Of a stretch of DNA of 64,000 nucleotides, positions 9,739-19,937 are shown piece by piece. The notes beneath the pieces were generated by a model. That model did no database searches. It saw only the letters and a program-made list of their open reading frames with translations, and was not told the DNA's origin. The translations under genes were made by a program, and so were the position numbers. Each line of letters opens with the position of its first letter. The first letter of the stretch is position 1. The DNA is taken from positions 31,856-95,855 of the forward strand of contig QCNQ01000003.1 of assembly GCA_003213155.1 (NCBI GenBank). The letters run 5' to 3'. The DNA is from Pelagibacteraceae bacterium AG-426-G02 (GTDB lineage: Bacteria; Pseudomonadota; Alphaproteobacteria; Pelagibacterales; Pelagibacteraceae).

Positions 9739-11181
9739 TTAAGATTTCAAACCAAGGTGAGTGTACTTTATATTAAGATAATCTTTAATTGCCATTGAAC
9801 CACCTTCACGTCCATATCCAGTTTGTTTAATTCCGCCAAAAGGTGCCTCAGCTATCGCAACTGCAGGAGTATTAACCGCTACAGTACCAGTTTCCATTAA
9901 TTCTGAAGCTCTGTGAGCTTTGTCCATAGAATTTGTATAAATATAACTACATAACCCTAAGTCATTATCATTAGCTCTCTCAACTACTTCATCAAAAGTT
10001 TTAAATGACAACATTGGAACTAATGGACCAAATGGTTCTTGTTTCATTATTGTAAAATTGTCCTTTACATTGTCAAAAACTGTTGGCTCATAAAAATATC
10101 CTTTGTTAAAACCTTGAGGTCTTTTTCCACCCAATAAAACTTTTGCTCCTTCCTTTTTAGTTGTTTCAACTAATTCTTCAATTTCTCCTAATCTTTTTGC
10201 AGTTGTTAGAGGACCTAACTGAACTCCTTCATCTAAACCATTACCAATTTTTAATTTTTTTGTTCTTTCAATAAACGCATTAATGAATTCGTCTTTTTTA
10301 TTTTCTTGTATATAAAATCTGTTAGGTGAAATACAAACTTGACCATTATTTCTAAATTTTGCAGTAATTGCCATATCTGCAACTTTATTTATATCAACAT
10401 CATCAAAAACTATAAAAGGTGAGTGTCCACTAAGCTCCATAGTGACTCTTTGAACTTTGTCTGCGGCCTTTTTTAAGATTAATTTACCTACTCTTGTTGA
10501 TCCAGTAATAGAAACCTTTTTAATAATATCAGACTCTAACAACTCATTTGAAATACTTTCAGGGTCTCCTGATAATAAGTTTACAACTCCAGGAGGGACT
10601 CCCGCTTCTTTACAAATATCTACTAACTCCATTACTGTTCCTGGAGTAATTACATCAGGCTTACAAACTACTGAACATCCGGCAGCTAATGCTGTTGAAA
10701 TTTTTCTTGCTGCTAGAATTAAAGGAAAATTCCATGGCACTAAAGCTGCTACAACTCCAACTGGCTGATAATAAACATGAACTCTGGTATCTGGAAATCG
10801 ACTTTCGACTGTTTGTCCATAAATTCTTTTTGTTTCTTCAGCATTCCACTCAAAAATATCAGCAGCCCCACCAGTTTCGCCAATTCCCTCTGCTAAAGGT
10901 TTTCCAACTTCAATTGTTAACCATTTTGCTAAAACATCTTGTTTTTTTCTTAAAAGATCAGCAATTTTTCTAATAATATATGATCTCTGCCAAGGTAAAG
11001 TGTTTTTCCAAACTTCCAAACCTTTCTCTGCAGATTTAAGAGCTTTTTGAACATCTGCTGAAGACGCTTTAGACGCTTGGCCAATAATTTCTTCCGTAGC
11101 AGGATTTATAACATCGTAAGTTTCTTTTTTTTCCGCTTGTTGCCACTTACCATCAATGAACTGCCCAAATTTACTATACAT
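9739..11181 (-). CDS. Aldehyde dehydrogenase (succinate-semialdehyde dehydrogenase-like)
   Basis: MYSKFGQFIDGKWQQAE..., PWNFPLILAARKISTALAAGC, ELSGHSPFIVFDD, FGGIKQTGYGREGG. Track start 11292 overlaps divergent iolD; start 11181 preferred. Confidence 0.92.
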   Translation of the reverse strand: MYSKFGQFIDGKWQQAEKKETYDVINPATEEIIGQASKASSADVQKALKSAEKGLEVWKNTLPWQRSYIIRKIADLLRKKQDVLAKWLTIEVGKPLAEGIGETGGAADIFEWNAEETKRIYGQTVESRFPDTRVHVYYQPVGVVAALVPWNFPLILAARKISTALAAGCSVVCKPDVITPGTVMELVDICKEAGVPPGVVNLLSGDPESISNELLESDIIKKVSITGSTRVGKLILKKAADKVQRVTMELSGHSPFIVFDDVDINKVADMAITAKFRNNGQVCISPNRFYIQENKKDEFINAFIERTKKLKIGNGLDEGVQLGPLTTAKRLGEIEELVETTKKEGAKVLLGGKRPQGFNKGYFYEPTVFDNVKDNFTIMKQEPFGPLVPMLSFKTFDEVVERANDNDLGLCSYIYTNSMDKAHRASELMETGTVAVNTPAVAIAEAPFGGIKQTGYGREGGSMAIKDYLNIKYTHLGLKS

Positions 11182-11235
11182 AATTTTTATTTTATGGTTA
11201 ATTAAGCGAAATTTTAAGAGAATATATCTACAATT

Positions 11236-13080
11236 ATGAAAAAAATAAAGCTTACATGTGCTCATGCAATTGTAAAGTTCCTGACTTCTCAAAAAATTCT
11301 TATCGATGGTAAAAAAGAACCTTTATTCGCTGGTGCTTTTGGAATATTTGGTCATGGTAATGTAGCTTGTTTAGGACAAGCTTTAGAGGAAAATAAAGAT
11401 AAACTTCCAACTTATAGAGGTCATCATGAGCAAAACATGGCTTTAACAGGAATTGCTTACGCTAGAGCAAAAAGAAGAAAACAAGTATTTGTAGCAACAA
11501 GTTCTGTAGGTCCTGGTTCTACAAATATGGTAACAGCCGCAGCAGTTGCGATGAGTAATAGACTGCCAATTTTATTTCTTCCGGGTGATACTTACGCAAA
11601 CAGGATGCCTGATCCAGTTTTACAACAAGTAGAACATTTTAATAATCCAGGGATTACTCAAAATGATGCTTTTAAACCAGTTACAAAATATTTTGATAGA
11701 ATAACTAGACCAGAACAAATTTTACAAACATTTCCCCAAGCTGTACAAGTTTTATTAGACCCAGCTGATTGTGGCCCGGTATGCATATCTTTATGTCAGG
11801 ATATACAAGGAGAAATTTTTGATTATCCTGAGGATTTTTTTAAAGAAAAAATCCATAATATACGAAGACCAAGACCTGATGATTTTCAAATTAAAGAGGC
11901 AGCTGAAAAAATCAAAAAATCAAAAAATCCAATCATAATTTCTGGTGGAGGTGTTTTTTACTCCGATGCAATGGAGGAACTTTCTACTTTTGCAGTTAAA
12001 CACAATATACCTGTAACACAAACTGTAATGGGTTATTCTTCTATGAAAAGAGATCATTCTCATTTTTTAGGACCTATTGGAGGTTTAGGAGGAAAAGCAG
12101 CAAACAACTTTGCAAAAAAAACTGATTTAGCGATTGCTATTGGAACTAAGTTAGGAGATTTCACAACAGGGTCATGGTCCAATTTTGAAAATCCAAATTT
12201 TTCATTAGTATCAATCAATGTTGCAAGATTTGATGCCAGTAAGCATATGGCACAATCAATTATCGGAGATGCAAAAGTTTCTCTAAATGAACTATCACAA
12301 GCTTTAGGTGATTGGAAAGCATCCAAGGAATGGCATAAAAAATCCAGAGATGAACTTAAATCTTGGAATGAATATGTTGATAAAGAAAGCGGACCAACTA
12401 ATCAAAAACTCCCAAGTTATGCTCACGCAGTTGGTGCAATTTATAGAAATTCTGATCCAAGTGATATTGCTGTCACTGCAGCTGGAGGTTTGGTAGGTGA
12501 AGTTGTTCAAATTTGGAGACCAAGAGAACTTAATACTCATGAAACAGAGTGGGGCTTTAGTTGTATGAGTTATGAAATTTCTGGAGCTTTAGGAATTAAA
12601 ATGGCCAACCCAAATAAAGAAGTTATCACATTTGTAGGTGATGGATCATATTTACTTTATAATTCAGATATATATTCATCTGTAATAACTAATAATAAAT
12701 TAATAGTGATAGTCTGTGATAATGGTGGTCACGCTGTCATTAATAGACTTCAATTATTTAAAGGTGGAAAAGAATTCAATTGTTTGTTTGAGAGTTCAAA
12801 TGTATCAAATTTAGTAAAAGTAAATTTTGCAAAACATGCAGAAAGTATGGGCGCAAAGTCTGAAGAGGTAAGTTCTATCAGTGAATTAGAGGAAGCTTTC
12901 AAAAGAGCGAAGAAATCAAAAGTGACTTACGTTATTTCAATCAAAACTCATTCGTATCAATGGCTTGAAGGATCGGCTTATTGGGAAAGTCCAACTTTAG
13001 AAATTCCCAAAACCAAAGAAAATGAAAAAGCTCTAAAATTACATAAAGAAGGTAAAGCAAAACAAAGACAGGGAGTATAA
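11236..13080 (+). CDS. iolD: 3D-(3,5/4)-trihydroxycyclohexane-1,2-dione hydrolase (ThDP-dependent)
   Basis: TCAHAIVKFLTSQKI, FGIFGHGNVACLGQAL, ThDP motif VGDGSYLLYNSDIYSSVITNNKLIVIVCDN. Confidence 0.93.
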   Translation: MKKIKLTCAHAIVKFLTSQKILIDGKKEPLFAGAFGIFGHGNVACLGQALEENKDKLPTYRGHHEQNMALTGIAYARAKRRKQVFVATSSVGPGSTNMVTAAAVAMSNRLPILFLPGDTYANRMPDPVLQQVEHFNNPGITQNDAFKPVTKYFDRITRPEQILQTFPQAVQVLLDPADCGPVCISLCQDIQGEIFDYPEDFFKEKIHNIRRPRPDDFQIKEAAEKIKKSKNPIIISGGGVFYSDAMEELSTFAVKHNIPVTQTVMGYSSMKRDHSHFLGPIGGLGGKAANNFAKKTDLAIAIGTKLGDFTTGSWSNFENPNFSLVSINVARFDASKHMAQSIIGDAKVSLNELSQALGDWKASKEWHKKSRDELKSWNEYVDKESGPTNQKLPSYAHAVGAIYRNSDPSDIAVTAAGGLVGEVVQIWRPRELNTHETEWGFSCMSYEISGALGIKMANPNKEVITFVGDGSYLLYNSDIYSSVITNNKLIVIVCDNGGHAVINRLQLFKGGKEFNCLFESSNVSNLVKVNFAKHAESMGAKSEEVSSISELEEAFKRAKKSKVTYVISIKTHSYQWLEGSAYWESPTLEIPKTKENEKALKLHKEGKAKQRQGV

Positions 13081-13085
13081 CTCTA

Positions 13086-14246
13086 ATGAGCAAAGTATTT
13101 AAAGTTGGCTTAATTGGTTGTGGTCATATTGCAGAAACATATTTCAGGGCTCACAAATATTTCAAAAATTTTAAAATCATTAAATGTGCAGATGTTAAAG
13201 AAAAAGCAGCTAAGAAATGTGCTAAAATTTATAAAATTAAAGCAGTTTCGGTAAGTAATTTACTTAAAGATAAACAGGTTGAAATAATATTAAATCTAAC
13301 CCCTCCAAAAGTTCATTACCAAATTGCAAAAAAGTCTTTGTTAAATGGAAAACATGTATACTCAGAAAAACCATTAGCAATTAATTTAAAAGACGGAAAA
13401 GAATTACTAAAGCTCTCAAAAAAAAAGAAATTATACTTAGGAAATGCTCCAGATACTTTTCTCGGAGGAGGCAATCAAAAATCGAAAGAATTATTAGAAG
13501 GTAAAAGTATCGGTAAAGTAAATTTAGGTAATGCGATTTTTGCTTTCCCAGGGGTTCAATCTTATCATCCAGATCCAGAACCATGGTTTGCAAAAAAAGA
13601 AGGTGGTCCAGTAATTGATATGGGGCCTTATTACCTCACAGCATTAGTAAATTTATTGGGTCCAGCAAAAGAGGTAAAAGCAGCAAGTTTAATGAAAGGT
13701 TCACGATTTAGAACAATTGGTATTGGACCTAAAAAGGGGAAAAGAATTAAGGTAGAATGTCCAACGACATATTTTACAACAATCATATTTAAAAATAGAA
13801 GCATAATCAGACTTACCTTATCTTTTGATGTTATAGCTCATCAAAGAAATCATATTGAACTTTATGGAACCAAAGGTTCAATGATTGTGCCAGATCCTAA
13901 TATGTTTGGCGGTTCAGTATATTTATGTAAAAAATTAGGAAGCCCATGGAAAGAATTTAAAACAAATCGCATGCCACTTGGAAAAATTAATATTAGAACG
14001 CAAAGTTCTAGAGCAAATGAGTCACCTACTAATGCTAATTACAGAGGAGTTGGTCTTGCAGAAATGGCTTATTGTATTGATAAAAAAAAGATACATAGAT
14101 GCAATGGAGAAGTATCTCTGCATGTTCTTGACTTGATACAATCAACTATGCAATCTGCTAAAACAAATAAACCAATTAGACTTAGTACAACATGTAAAAT
14201 CCCAAAACTTTTTATTAATAAAGAAATAAATAAATTAATGAGATAA
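13086..14246 (+). CDS. Gfo/Idh/MocA family oxidoreductase
   Basis: VGLIGCGHIAETYF, HVYSEKPLAINL, GGPVIDMGPYYLTALVNLLGP. Confidence 0.9.
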   Translation: MSKVFKVGLIGCGHIAETYFRAHKYFKNFKIIKCADVKEKAAKKCAKIYKIKAVSVSNLLKDKQVEIILNLTPPKVHYQIAKKSLLNGKHVYSEKPLAINLKDGKELLKLSKKKKLYLGNAPDTFLGGGNQKSKELLEGKSIGKVNLGNAIFAFPGVQSYHPDPEPWFAKKEGGPVIDMGPYYLTALVNLLGPAKEVKAASLMKGSRFRTIGIGPKKGKRIKVECPTTYFTTIIFKNRSIIRLTLSFDVIAHQRNHIELYGTKGSMIVPDPNMFGGSVYLCKKLGSPWKEFKTNRMPLGKINIRTQSSRANESPTNANYRGVGLAEMAYCIDKKKIHRCNGEVSLHVLDLIQSTMQSAKTNKPIRLSTTCKIPKLFINKEINKLMR

Positions 14247-14249
14247 AAT

Positions 14250-15152
14250 ATGCAGATTGGTATTGATCTTGGGGCAAGTAAAATAGAGTATGTGTTATTA
14301 GATGATGTTGGCAATGAGCATCATAGAGAAAGAACTGAAGTTCCAAAAAATTATAAAGATACATTATCCATAATTAAAAAAATAGTTATCGAACTTGAGC
14401 GTAAAGCTGGTAAAGAATTACCAGTGGGTGTATGTCATCCAGGGATTCATTCTATTCAAACAGGACTAGTTAAAAATGCACCTAATTCTTTTTGGATAAA
14501 TGGCAAACCTTTACAAAGAGATTTACGGAGTGAGATTGGTAAAGAAATTTATTGTGAAAATGATGCAAACTGTTTTGCTTTATCAGAAGCAATAGATGGT
14601 TCTGGAAAACATTACAAAATAGTTTTTGGGGTAATTCTTGGATCAGGTGTTGGAGGCGGTTTAGTTATAGATAAACGAATTGTCAATGGACCTAATGGGA
14701 TTACTGGAGAATGGGGGCATAATCAAATACCGAGCGCTTGTATTGAAGGTGTTCAAATAAAAAAAACCAATTTAAGAGCTGGGGAAATAGAAAACTTTGT
14801 TGCGGGTATAGGTATTTCTAAAGCGTTCAAAAACGAGTTTAAAAAGGATTTATCTGCCCAAAAGATATTTGAGATGCATAGAAAACTTGATTTAGATGCA
14901 GAAAAATTAATTGATAAATATAAAGATCAACTCGCTATGTCTTTAGCCACTGTTGTTAATATTATTGATCCAGATGTGTTTGTTTTCGGGGGTGGGGTAT
15001 CCAACGAAATAAATTTTTTAGATGAAATTAAACAAAAAATGAAAAAATTTGTAGCAGGGGGTGAATTTGAGGGGACTTTTTTAAAACCCAAATTTGGTGA
15101 TGCAAGCGGTGTTCGGGGTGCAGCTCGATTAGCAAGAACCACTAATTATTGA
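14250..15152 (+). CDS. ROK-family sugar kinase with substituted zinc-motif cysteines
   Basis: MQIGIDLGASKIE, ENDANCFALSEA, GVILGSGVGGGLV, GEWGHN; CxCGxxGCxE position reads KTNLRAGEIE. Confidence 0.88.
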   Translation: MQIGIDLGASKIEYVLLDDVGNEHHRERTEVPKNYKDTLSIIKKIVIELERKAGKELPVGVCHPGIHSIQTGLVKNAPNSFWINGKPLQRDLRSEIGKEIYCENDANCFALSEAIDGSGKHYKIVFGVILGSGVGGGLVIDKRIVNGPNGITGEWGHNQIPSACIEGVQIKKTNLRAGEIENFVAGIGISKAFKNEFKKDLSAQKIFEMHRKLDLDAEKLIDKYKDQLAMSLATVVNIIDPDVFVFGGGVSNEINFLDEIKQKMKKFVAGGEFEGTFLKPKFGDASGVRGAARLARTTNY

Positions 15153-15213
15153 CTAGTGAATAAAATTCATTTACTACAAAAGGAGCTAATTATTTAAGTC
15201 CAGGAAGATAAAT

Positions 15214-16062
15214 ATGAAATTATGTAGAATAGGTAGTGTTGGAGAAGAAAAACCAGCAATCATAGATAGTGAAAACAATTACCGAGATTTGTCATCAATT
15301 ATTAATGATTTAAACCCTGACACTTTGAATTTTGATACATTAGAGAAAATAAAAAAAACTGATATTTCAAGTTTACCAAAGCTTGATTCAAGTTCTAGAA
15401 TAGGTGCATGCGTTTCTAACCCATCAAAATTTATTGGTATTGGTTTAAATTTCAAAGATCATGCCGAAGAACAAAATTTGCCGATACCAGAAGAACCGAT
15501 TATTTTCTCAAAATTTACTAGTTGTATTACTGGACCAAACGATCCTATCATTGTTCCTAAGGGATCTAACCATACTGATTGGGAAGTTGAAATTGGTTTT
15601 GTGATTGGAAAAAAAGCTACAAATGTTAGTATTGAAAATGCCCTAGACCATGTTCTTGGTTTTTTTCTAGTTAATGATATTAGTGAAAGAGATTTTCAAA
15701 AGAATAGAGGTCTAACTTGGGACAAAGGAAAGGGTTTTGATACTTTCGGTCCAATAGGCCCATTTATAGTTACTACAGATGAATTACCAGACTATCAAAA
15801 TTTAAATATGTTTTTAGATGTAAATGGGAAAAGGATGCAAACTGGAAATACAAGTAAAATGATTTTTGATGTTAAAACTTTAGTTTCTTATATGAGCTCG
15901 TGTATGAGTTTACATCCTGGTGATATTTGTTGCACCGGGACACCTCCAGGTGTTGGAGAGAACATGAAACCACCTCATTTTTTAAAAGGTGGGGAGGAAG
16001 TAGTTCTAGGCATAGATAAACTTGGTACTCAAAAACACCAGGTTGTTCCTTATAAGGAATAA
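15214..16062 (+). CDS. Fumarylacetoacetate hydrolase (FAH) family protein
   Basis: FIGIGLNFKDHAEEQNLPIPEEPIIFSKF, DWEVEIGFVIGKK, GDICCTGTPPGVG. Confidence 0.92.
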   Translation: MKLCRIGSVGEEKPAIIDSENNYRDLSSIINDLNPDTLNFDTLEKIKKTDISSLPKLDSSSRIGACVSNPSKFIGIGLNFKDHAEEQNLPIPEEPIIFSKFTSCITGPNDPIIVPKGSNHTDWEVEIGFVIGKKATNVSIENALDHVLGFFLVNDISERDFQKNRGLTWDKGKGFDTFGPIGPFIVTTDELPDYQNLNMFLDVNGKRMQTGNTSKMIFDVKTLVSYMSSCMSLHPGDICCTGTPPGVGENMKPPHFLKGGEEVVLGIDKLGTQKHQVVPYKE

Positions 16063-16081
16063 TATAAATTTTATTTATTAG

Positions 16082-16789
16082 ATGTTAGAAATTTTTATTG
16101 CTTTAGGTGCGGGTTTGATAAGTTTTTTATCCCCATGTGTATTACCATTAATACCTGGTTATATCTCTTATATTTCTGGTACTTCACTCAATGAATTAAT
16201 AGAAAAAAAAAATATAAACTTAATTCCTATCATTCTTTTCACAATTGGTTTTTCAATTGTCTTTATTATTTTTGGAGCTGCCTCAACTTTTTTAGGCCAA
16301 GTATTATTACAAAATTCAAATGAATTAAGAATTGGTGCTGGATTAGTAATCTGTATTTTGTCTTTACATTTAATTGGAATTATAAATTTAAAATTTTTGA
16401 ATTACGAAAAAAGGCTTCACACAAATAATAACACTAATTTTTTTAGTCCAATATTAATTGGTATGGCTTTTGCTTTTGGTTGGACACCATGTATAGGTCC
16501 TATTCTTGGATCAATCTTAGCACTAGCCTCAACAGAGGAGAGTATCAATAGAGGTATAATACTTTTATCATTTTATTCTTTAGGTCTTGCGTTACCATTT
16601 ATTTTATCGGGTTATTTAATTCAAAAATTTTTAATTTTTTCAAAAAATTTTAAAAAGAATATTAATTTAATTTCAAAAATTGGTGGTGTAATATTATTAA
16701 TTACCGGTATATTAATATTAACAAATCAGTTACAAGCATTAGGTTATTATTTACTTAATATATTTCCTTTTTTGCAAAATTTTGGATGA
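16082..16789 (+). CDS. ccdA: Cytochrome c biogenesis protein CcdA family
   Basis: GAGLISFLSPCVLPLIPGYISYISG, AFGWTPCIGPILGSIL. Confidence 0.92.
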   Translation: MLEIFIALGAGLISFLSPCVLPLIPGYISYISGTSLNELIEKKNINLIPIILFTIGFSIVFIIFGAASTFLGQVLLQNSNELRIGAGLVICILSLHLIGIINLKFLNYEKRLHTNNNTNFFSPILIGMAFAFGWTPCIGPILGSILALASTEESINRGIILLSFYSLGLALPFILSGYLIQKFLIFSKNFKKNINLISKIGGVILLITGILILTNQLQALGYYLLNIFPFLQNFG

Positions 16790-16795
16790 TTATTT

Positions 16796-17380
16796 ATGAA
16801 GATTTATCAAATTGACTCAAGTGCTAGAAAAGAGGGTTCGACCTCAAGAGCTTTAGCTAAAAAGTTACTAGAAAAAATTAAAAAACCTCAAGATGAGGTT
16901 ATATATAGAGATCTAAATGAAGAAATGGTTTTTGTGAGTGGTTTAACAGAATCTGGAATGAATATTGATGAAAAAGATCAAAATGAAAATCACAAAAAAA
17001 TGTTTGAGCTCTCCAATCAACTCGTAAGAGAACTTAAAGAGAGTGATATTATAATTATTTCAGCACCAATTTATAATTATGGTCCTCCTGCAACTTTAAA
17101 AGCTTGGTCGGATTTGGCAGCAAGAATTGGAGAAACATTTAAATTTAAACCTAATGGTAGAAGAGAAGGTTTGTTAAAAAATAAAAAAGCTTATTTAGTA
17201 ATTACATCAGGAGGAACTAAGTTAAATAGTAATGAAGACTTTTTAACTCCTTGGTTGAAATTTATTTTGAATTTCTTTGGTATAGAAAAAGTTGAGACAA
17301 TCAGTGCGGATCAAATGGCTCTAGATTATGAAAAATCAATTAAAGAAGCTCACGCACAAATTGATAAAATAAAACTATAA
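16796..17380 (+). CDS. FMN-dependent NADH-azoreductase/flavodoxin-like NAD(P)H oxidoreductase
   Basis: IYQIDSSARKEGSTSRALAKKLLE, IIISAPIYNYGPPATLKAWSDLAARIGETFKF. Confidence 0.87.
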   Translation: MKIYQIDSSARKEGSTSRALAKKLLEKIKKPQDEVIYRDLNEEMVFVSGLTESGMNIDEKDQNENHKKMFELSNQLVRELKESDIIIISAPIYNYGPPATLKAWSDLAARIGETFKFKPNGRREGLLKNKKAYLVITSGGTKLNSNEDFLTPWLKFILNFFGIEKVETISADQMALDYEKSIKEAHAQIDKIKL

Positions 17381-17447
17381 TCAATCTAAATTAATTTCGA
17401 AATTTTAATTTGCTCTTTTCTAATTCAATTAAATAAATTAATATGTT

Positions 17448-17514
17448 TAAAGGGGTGTCTTAACAGACTGAGATTAAACCCTATGAACCTGTCCGGTAAT
17501 TCAGAAAGGGAACG
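17448..17514 (+). promoter_or_regulatory. TPP (thiamine pyrophosphate) riboswitch
   Basis: aggggtgtcttaacagactgagattaaaccctatgaacctgtccggtaattcagaaagggaacg matches THI-box landmarks GGGGUG...CUGAGA...ACCCuauGAACCUG...CCGGuaAU...GGGAA. Confidence 0.92.
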
Positions 17515-18960
17515 ATGGATAAAACATACTTTTTAACACAATCAACCGCATTATCTTTAGTAATTGTTATATGTTTAATTTTTTTATCATTTGGAATTTA
17601 TTATTCTAAAAACTTTCAAGGATTAAAAAATTATTTAACTGCAAATAGAAATATTGGATTTCTTTCATTAACAACAAGTTTAACAGCGTCTGCGCTAGGA
17701 GCTTGGATTCTTTTTGGTCCTGCTTCAGCTGCAACTTGGGGCGGTTTAGGTGCAGTAATTGGATATTCCCTTGGGACAGCTTTTCCAATGTTTTTTTTTA
17801 TATATCTTGGAAAAAAAATTAGAAAAGAGTTTCCTCAAGGTTCCACGCTCATTGAATTTTTAAGAAAAAAATTTGGTAAAAGTTTATTTAAACTTATTTT
17901 GCTGATGACAATTTTTTATATGTTTATTTTCTTATGTGCTGAAGTTACAGCGGTTGCAGTTTTGATTAACTATATTTCAGGTACTGAACTTTGGTTCATT
18001 GCTTTAATTGTGCTATTGTGTACTTTAACTTATACTTTATATGGTGGATTAAAAGCTTCAATATTGACTGATAACATTCAAATGTTTGTCATTGGTTTAT
18101 TATTATTGATTTCTTTAATGTATATTTTGTCTTTCACAGGATCAAAATTTTCATTTGATTTTGTAAAAGAAAAAAACCCGCATCTTTTAAGTGGATCTTA
18201 TTTGCCTGGTTACACTTCTGGTTTAACTTTTTTTATTGCTGTTGCAGCAACAAATCTATTTCACCAAGGCAATTGGCAACGTATTTATGCAGCAAAAGAT
18301 TATAAAACTCTAAAAAAAAGTTTGATTATATCTTTTTTGATAATTGTCCCGATTATTTTTTTTATGGGTTTCACAGGACTTGTTGGTTTTTCACTCAATT
18401 CATCAATAAGGCCCGATCTAAGTTTTTTTTACTTATTACTAAATGAACAAGCAATATTTTTATCAATAGTAATTATTATTTTAGGTCTAGCATTAACTAT
18501 ATCAACCGTAGATACCTTAATTAATGCAATATCAAGTTTAATTATAGTTGATGGTAAAGCTACATTTGGATTTAAAAAAAAGACTAATTATTTAAATTTT
18601 TCAAAATATATAATTGTTTTTTTATCCATAATATCTTTTGTAATTGCATCTTATGGCTTCGATATTTTATATTTGTTTTTACTGGCAGACTTATTTTGTT
18701 GCGCGTTCGTGTTAACAGTTTTTTATAGTTTTTATAATAAGATTGATGAAAAAACGGCATATATATCAATCCTTATTGGGTTTTTAGCCGGATTTTTGTT
18801 ATTCCCTTCACCAGATTTCTCAAAAAGTTTGTTGGTTGGAATATTGTTATCAAAAGAAATATTTAGTCCCTTTATATCCCAATCATTATTATTTTTGTCT
18901 TTTATCATCGCAACTTTCTTACCTTTTTTGGTTCTTAAAGTTAAAAAGATCAAATTTTAG
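17515..18960 (+). CDS. thiV: Sodium:solute symporter under TPP riboswitch control (putative thiamin-precursor transporter, ThiV-like)
   Basis: SSS-family topology (LTASALGAWILFGPASAATWGGLGAVIGYSLG, VAATNLFHQGNWQRIYAAKD); immediately follows TPP aptamer. Confidence 0.82.
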   Translation: MDKTYFLTQSTALSLVIVICLIFLSFGIYYSKNFQGLKNYLTANRNIGFLSLTTSLTASALGAWILFGPASAATWGGLGAVIGYSLGTAFPMFFFIYLGKKIRKEFPQGSTLIEFLRKKFGKSLFKLILLMTIFYMFIFLCAEVTAVAVLINYISGTELWFIALIVLLCTLTYTLYGGLKASILTDNIQMFVIGLLLLISLMYILSFTGSKFSFDFVKEKNPHLLSGSYLPGYTSGLTFFIAVAATNLFHQGNWQRIYAAKDYKTLKKSLIISFLIIVPIIFFMGFTGLVGFSLNSSIRPDLSFFYLLLNEQAIFLSIVIIILGLALTISTVDTLINAISSLIIVDGKATFGFKKKTNYLNFSKYIIVFLSIISFVIASYGFDILYLFLLADLFCCAFVLTVFYSFYNKIDEKTAYISILIGFLAGFLLFPSPDFSKSLLVGILLSKEIFSPFISQSLLFLSFIIATFLPFLVLKVKKIKF

Positions 18961-19001
18961 TCGATTGTATTAAATGAATTAATAGTTATATAACTGACCG
19001 A

Positions 19002-19937
19002 ATGTCAGAAAACCAAATAGTAATTAATAATCTCTCAAAAGTTTATGATAATGGCTTTAATGCTTTAAAAAATATAAACCTCAATATCAAAAAAGGAGAA
19101 ATTTTTGCGATGCTTGGACCGAATGGTGCAGGTAAAACTACTTTGATTAGCATTATTTGTGGCATTGTAAAACCATCATCAGGAAAAGTTACAGTTGAAG
19201 AATTTGATATCATTGAAGATTATAGGGAAACAAGATCACGTATAGGACTCGTTCCTCAGGAATTAACTTTAGAGCAATTTGAAACCGTTTTTAATAACGT
19301 TTCTTATTCAAGAGGTTTGTATGGAAAAAAACCTGATCCAAAACATATTGAAAAAGTCTTGAAACAACTCAGTCTTTGGGACAAAAAAGATTTAATCTTG
19401 CGAAAATTATCAGGTGGAATGAAAAGAAGAGTTTTAATCGCTAAAGCATTATCTCATGAACCAAAAATTTTATTTTTAGATGAACCTACTGCTGGAGTAG
19501 ATGTTGAATTAAGACAAGAGATGTGGAAGGTGGTAAAATCATTAAGAGAAATAGGTGTTACAATTATTTTAACAACTCATTATATCGAAGAGGCTGAAGC
19601 GATTGCTGATCGAGTGGGAGTTATTAATCAAGGTGAAATTATCATTGTAGAACAAAAGAAAGAACTTATAAAAAAAATGGGTCGAAAAGTTTTATCTGTT
19701 GAATTACAGGAGGAAATTCAAGATATTCCAGAATCATTAAAAAAATATAATTTAATTATTGGAAATAACAAAATGTCTCTGGTTTACACTTATAATCTCG
19801 AAGAAAAACAGACAGGGATTACAAATCTTTTACAAGATATAAAAGACTCAGGATTAAAATTGAGGGATTTAAAAACAGAACAAAGTAATTTAGAAAAAAT
19901 ATTTGTAACTTTAGTTAGGGAAAATAATGAAAATTAA
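19002..19937 (+). CDS. ABC-2 type transporter ATP-binding protein
   Basis: [46 protein letters not shown]. Confidence 0.95.
   Translation: MSENQIVINNLSKVYDNGFNALKNINLNIKKGEIFAMLGPNGAGKTTLISIICGIVKPSSGKVTVEEFDIIEDYRETRSRIGLVPQELTLEQFETVFNNVSYSRGLYGKKPDPKHIEKVLKQLSLWDKKDLILRKLSGGMKRRVLIAKALSHEPKILFLDEPTAGVDVELRQEMWKVVKSLREIGVTIILTTHYIEEAEAIADRVGVINQGEIIIVEQKKELIKKMGRKVLSVELQEEIQDIPESLKKYNLIIGNNKMSLVYTYNLEEKQTGITNLLQDIKDSGLKLRDLKTEQSNLEKIFVTLVRENNEN

Noticed and set aside
10457-10973. + strand ORFs inside the SSADH-like gene
   Set aside because: Antisense to conserved ALDH motifs
11182-11292. N-terminal extension of the 9739..11292 ALDH
   Set aside because: Would overlap the divergent iolD start and adds non-family sequence; internal Met at 11181 begins the conserved domain
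17606-17788. - strand ORF inside thiV-like gene
   Set aside because: Shadow ORF antisense to conserved symporter TM helices
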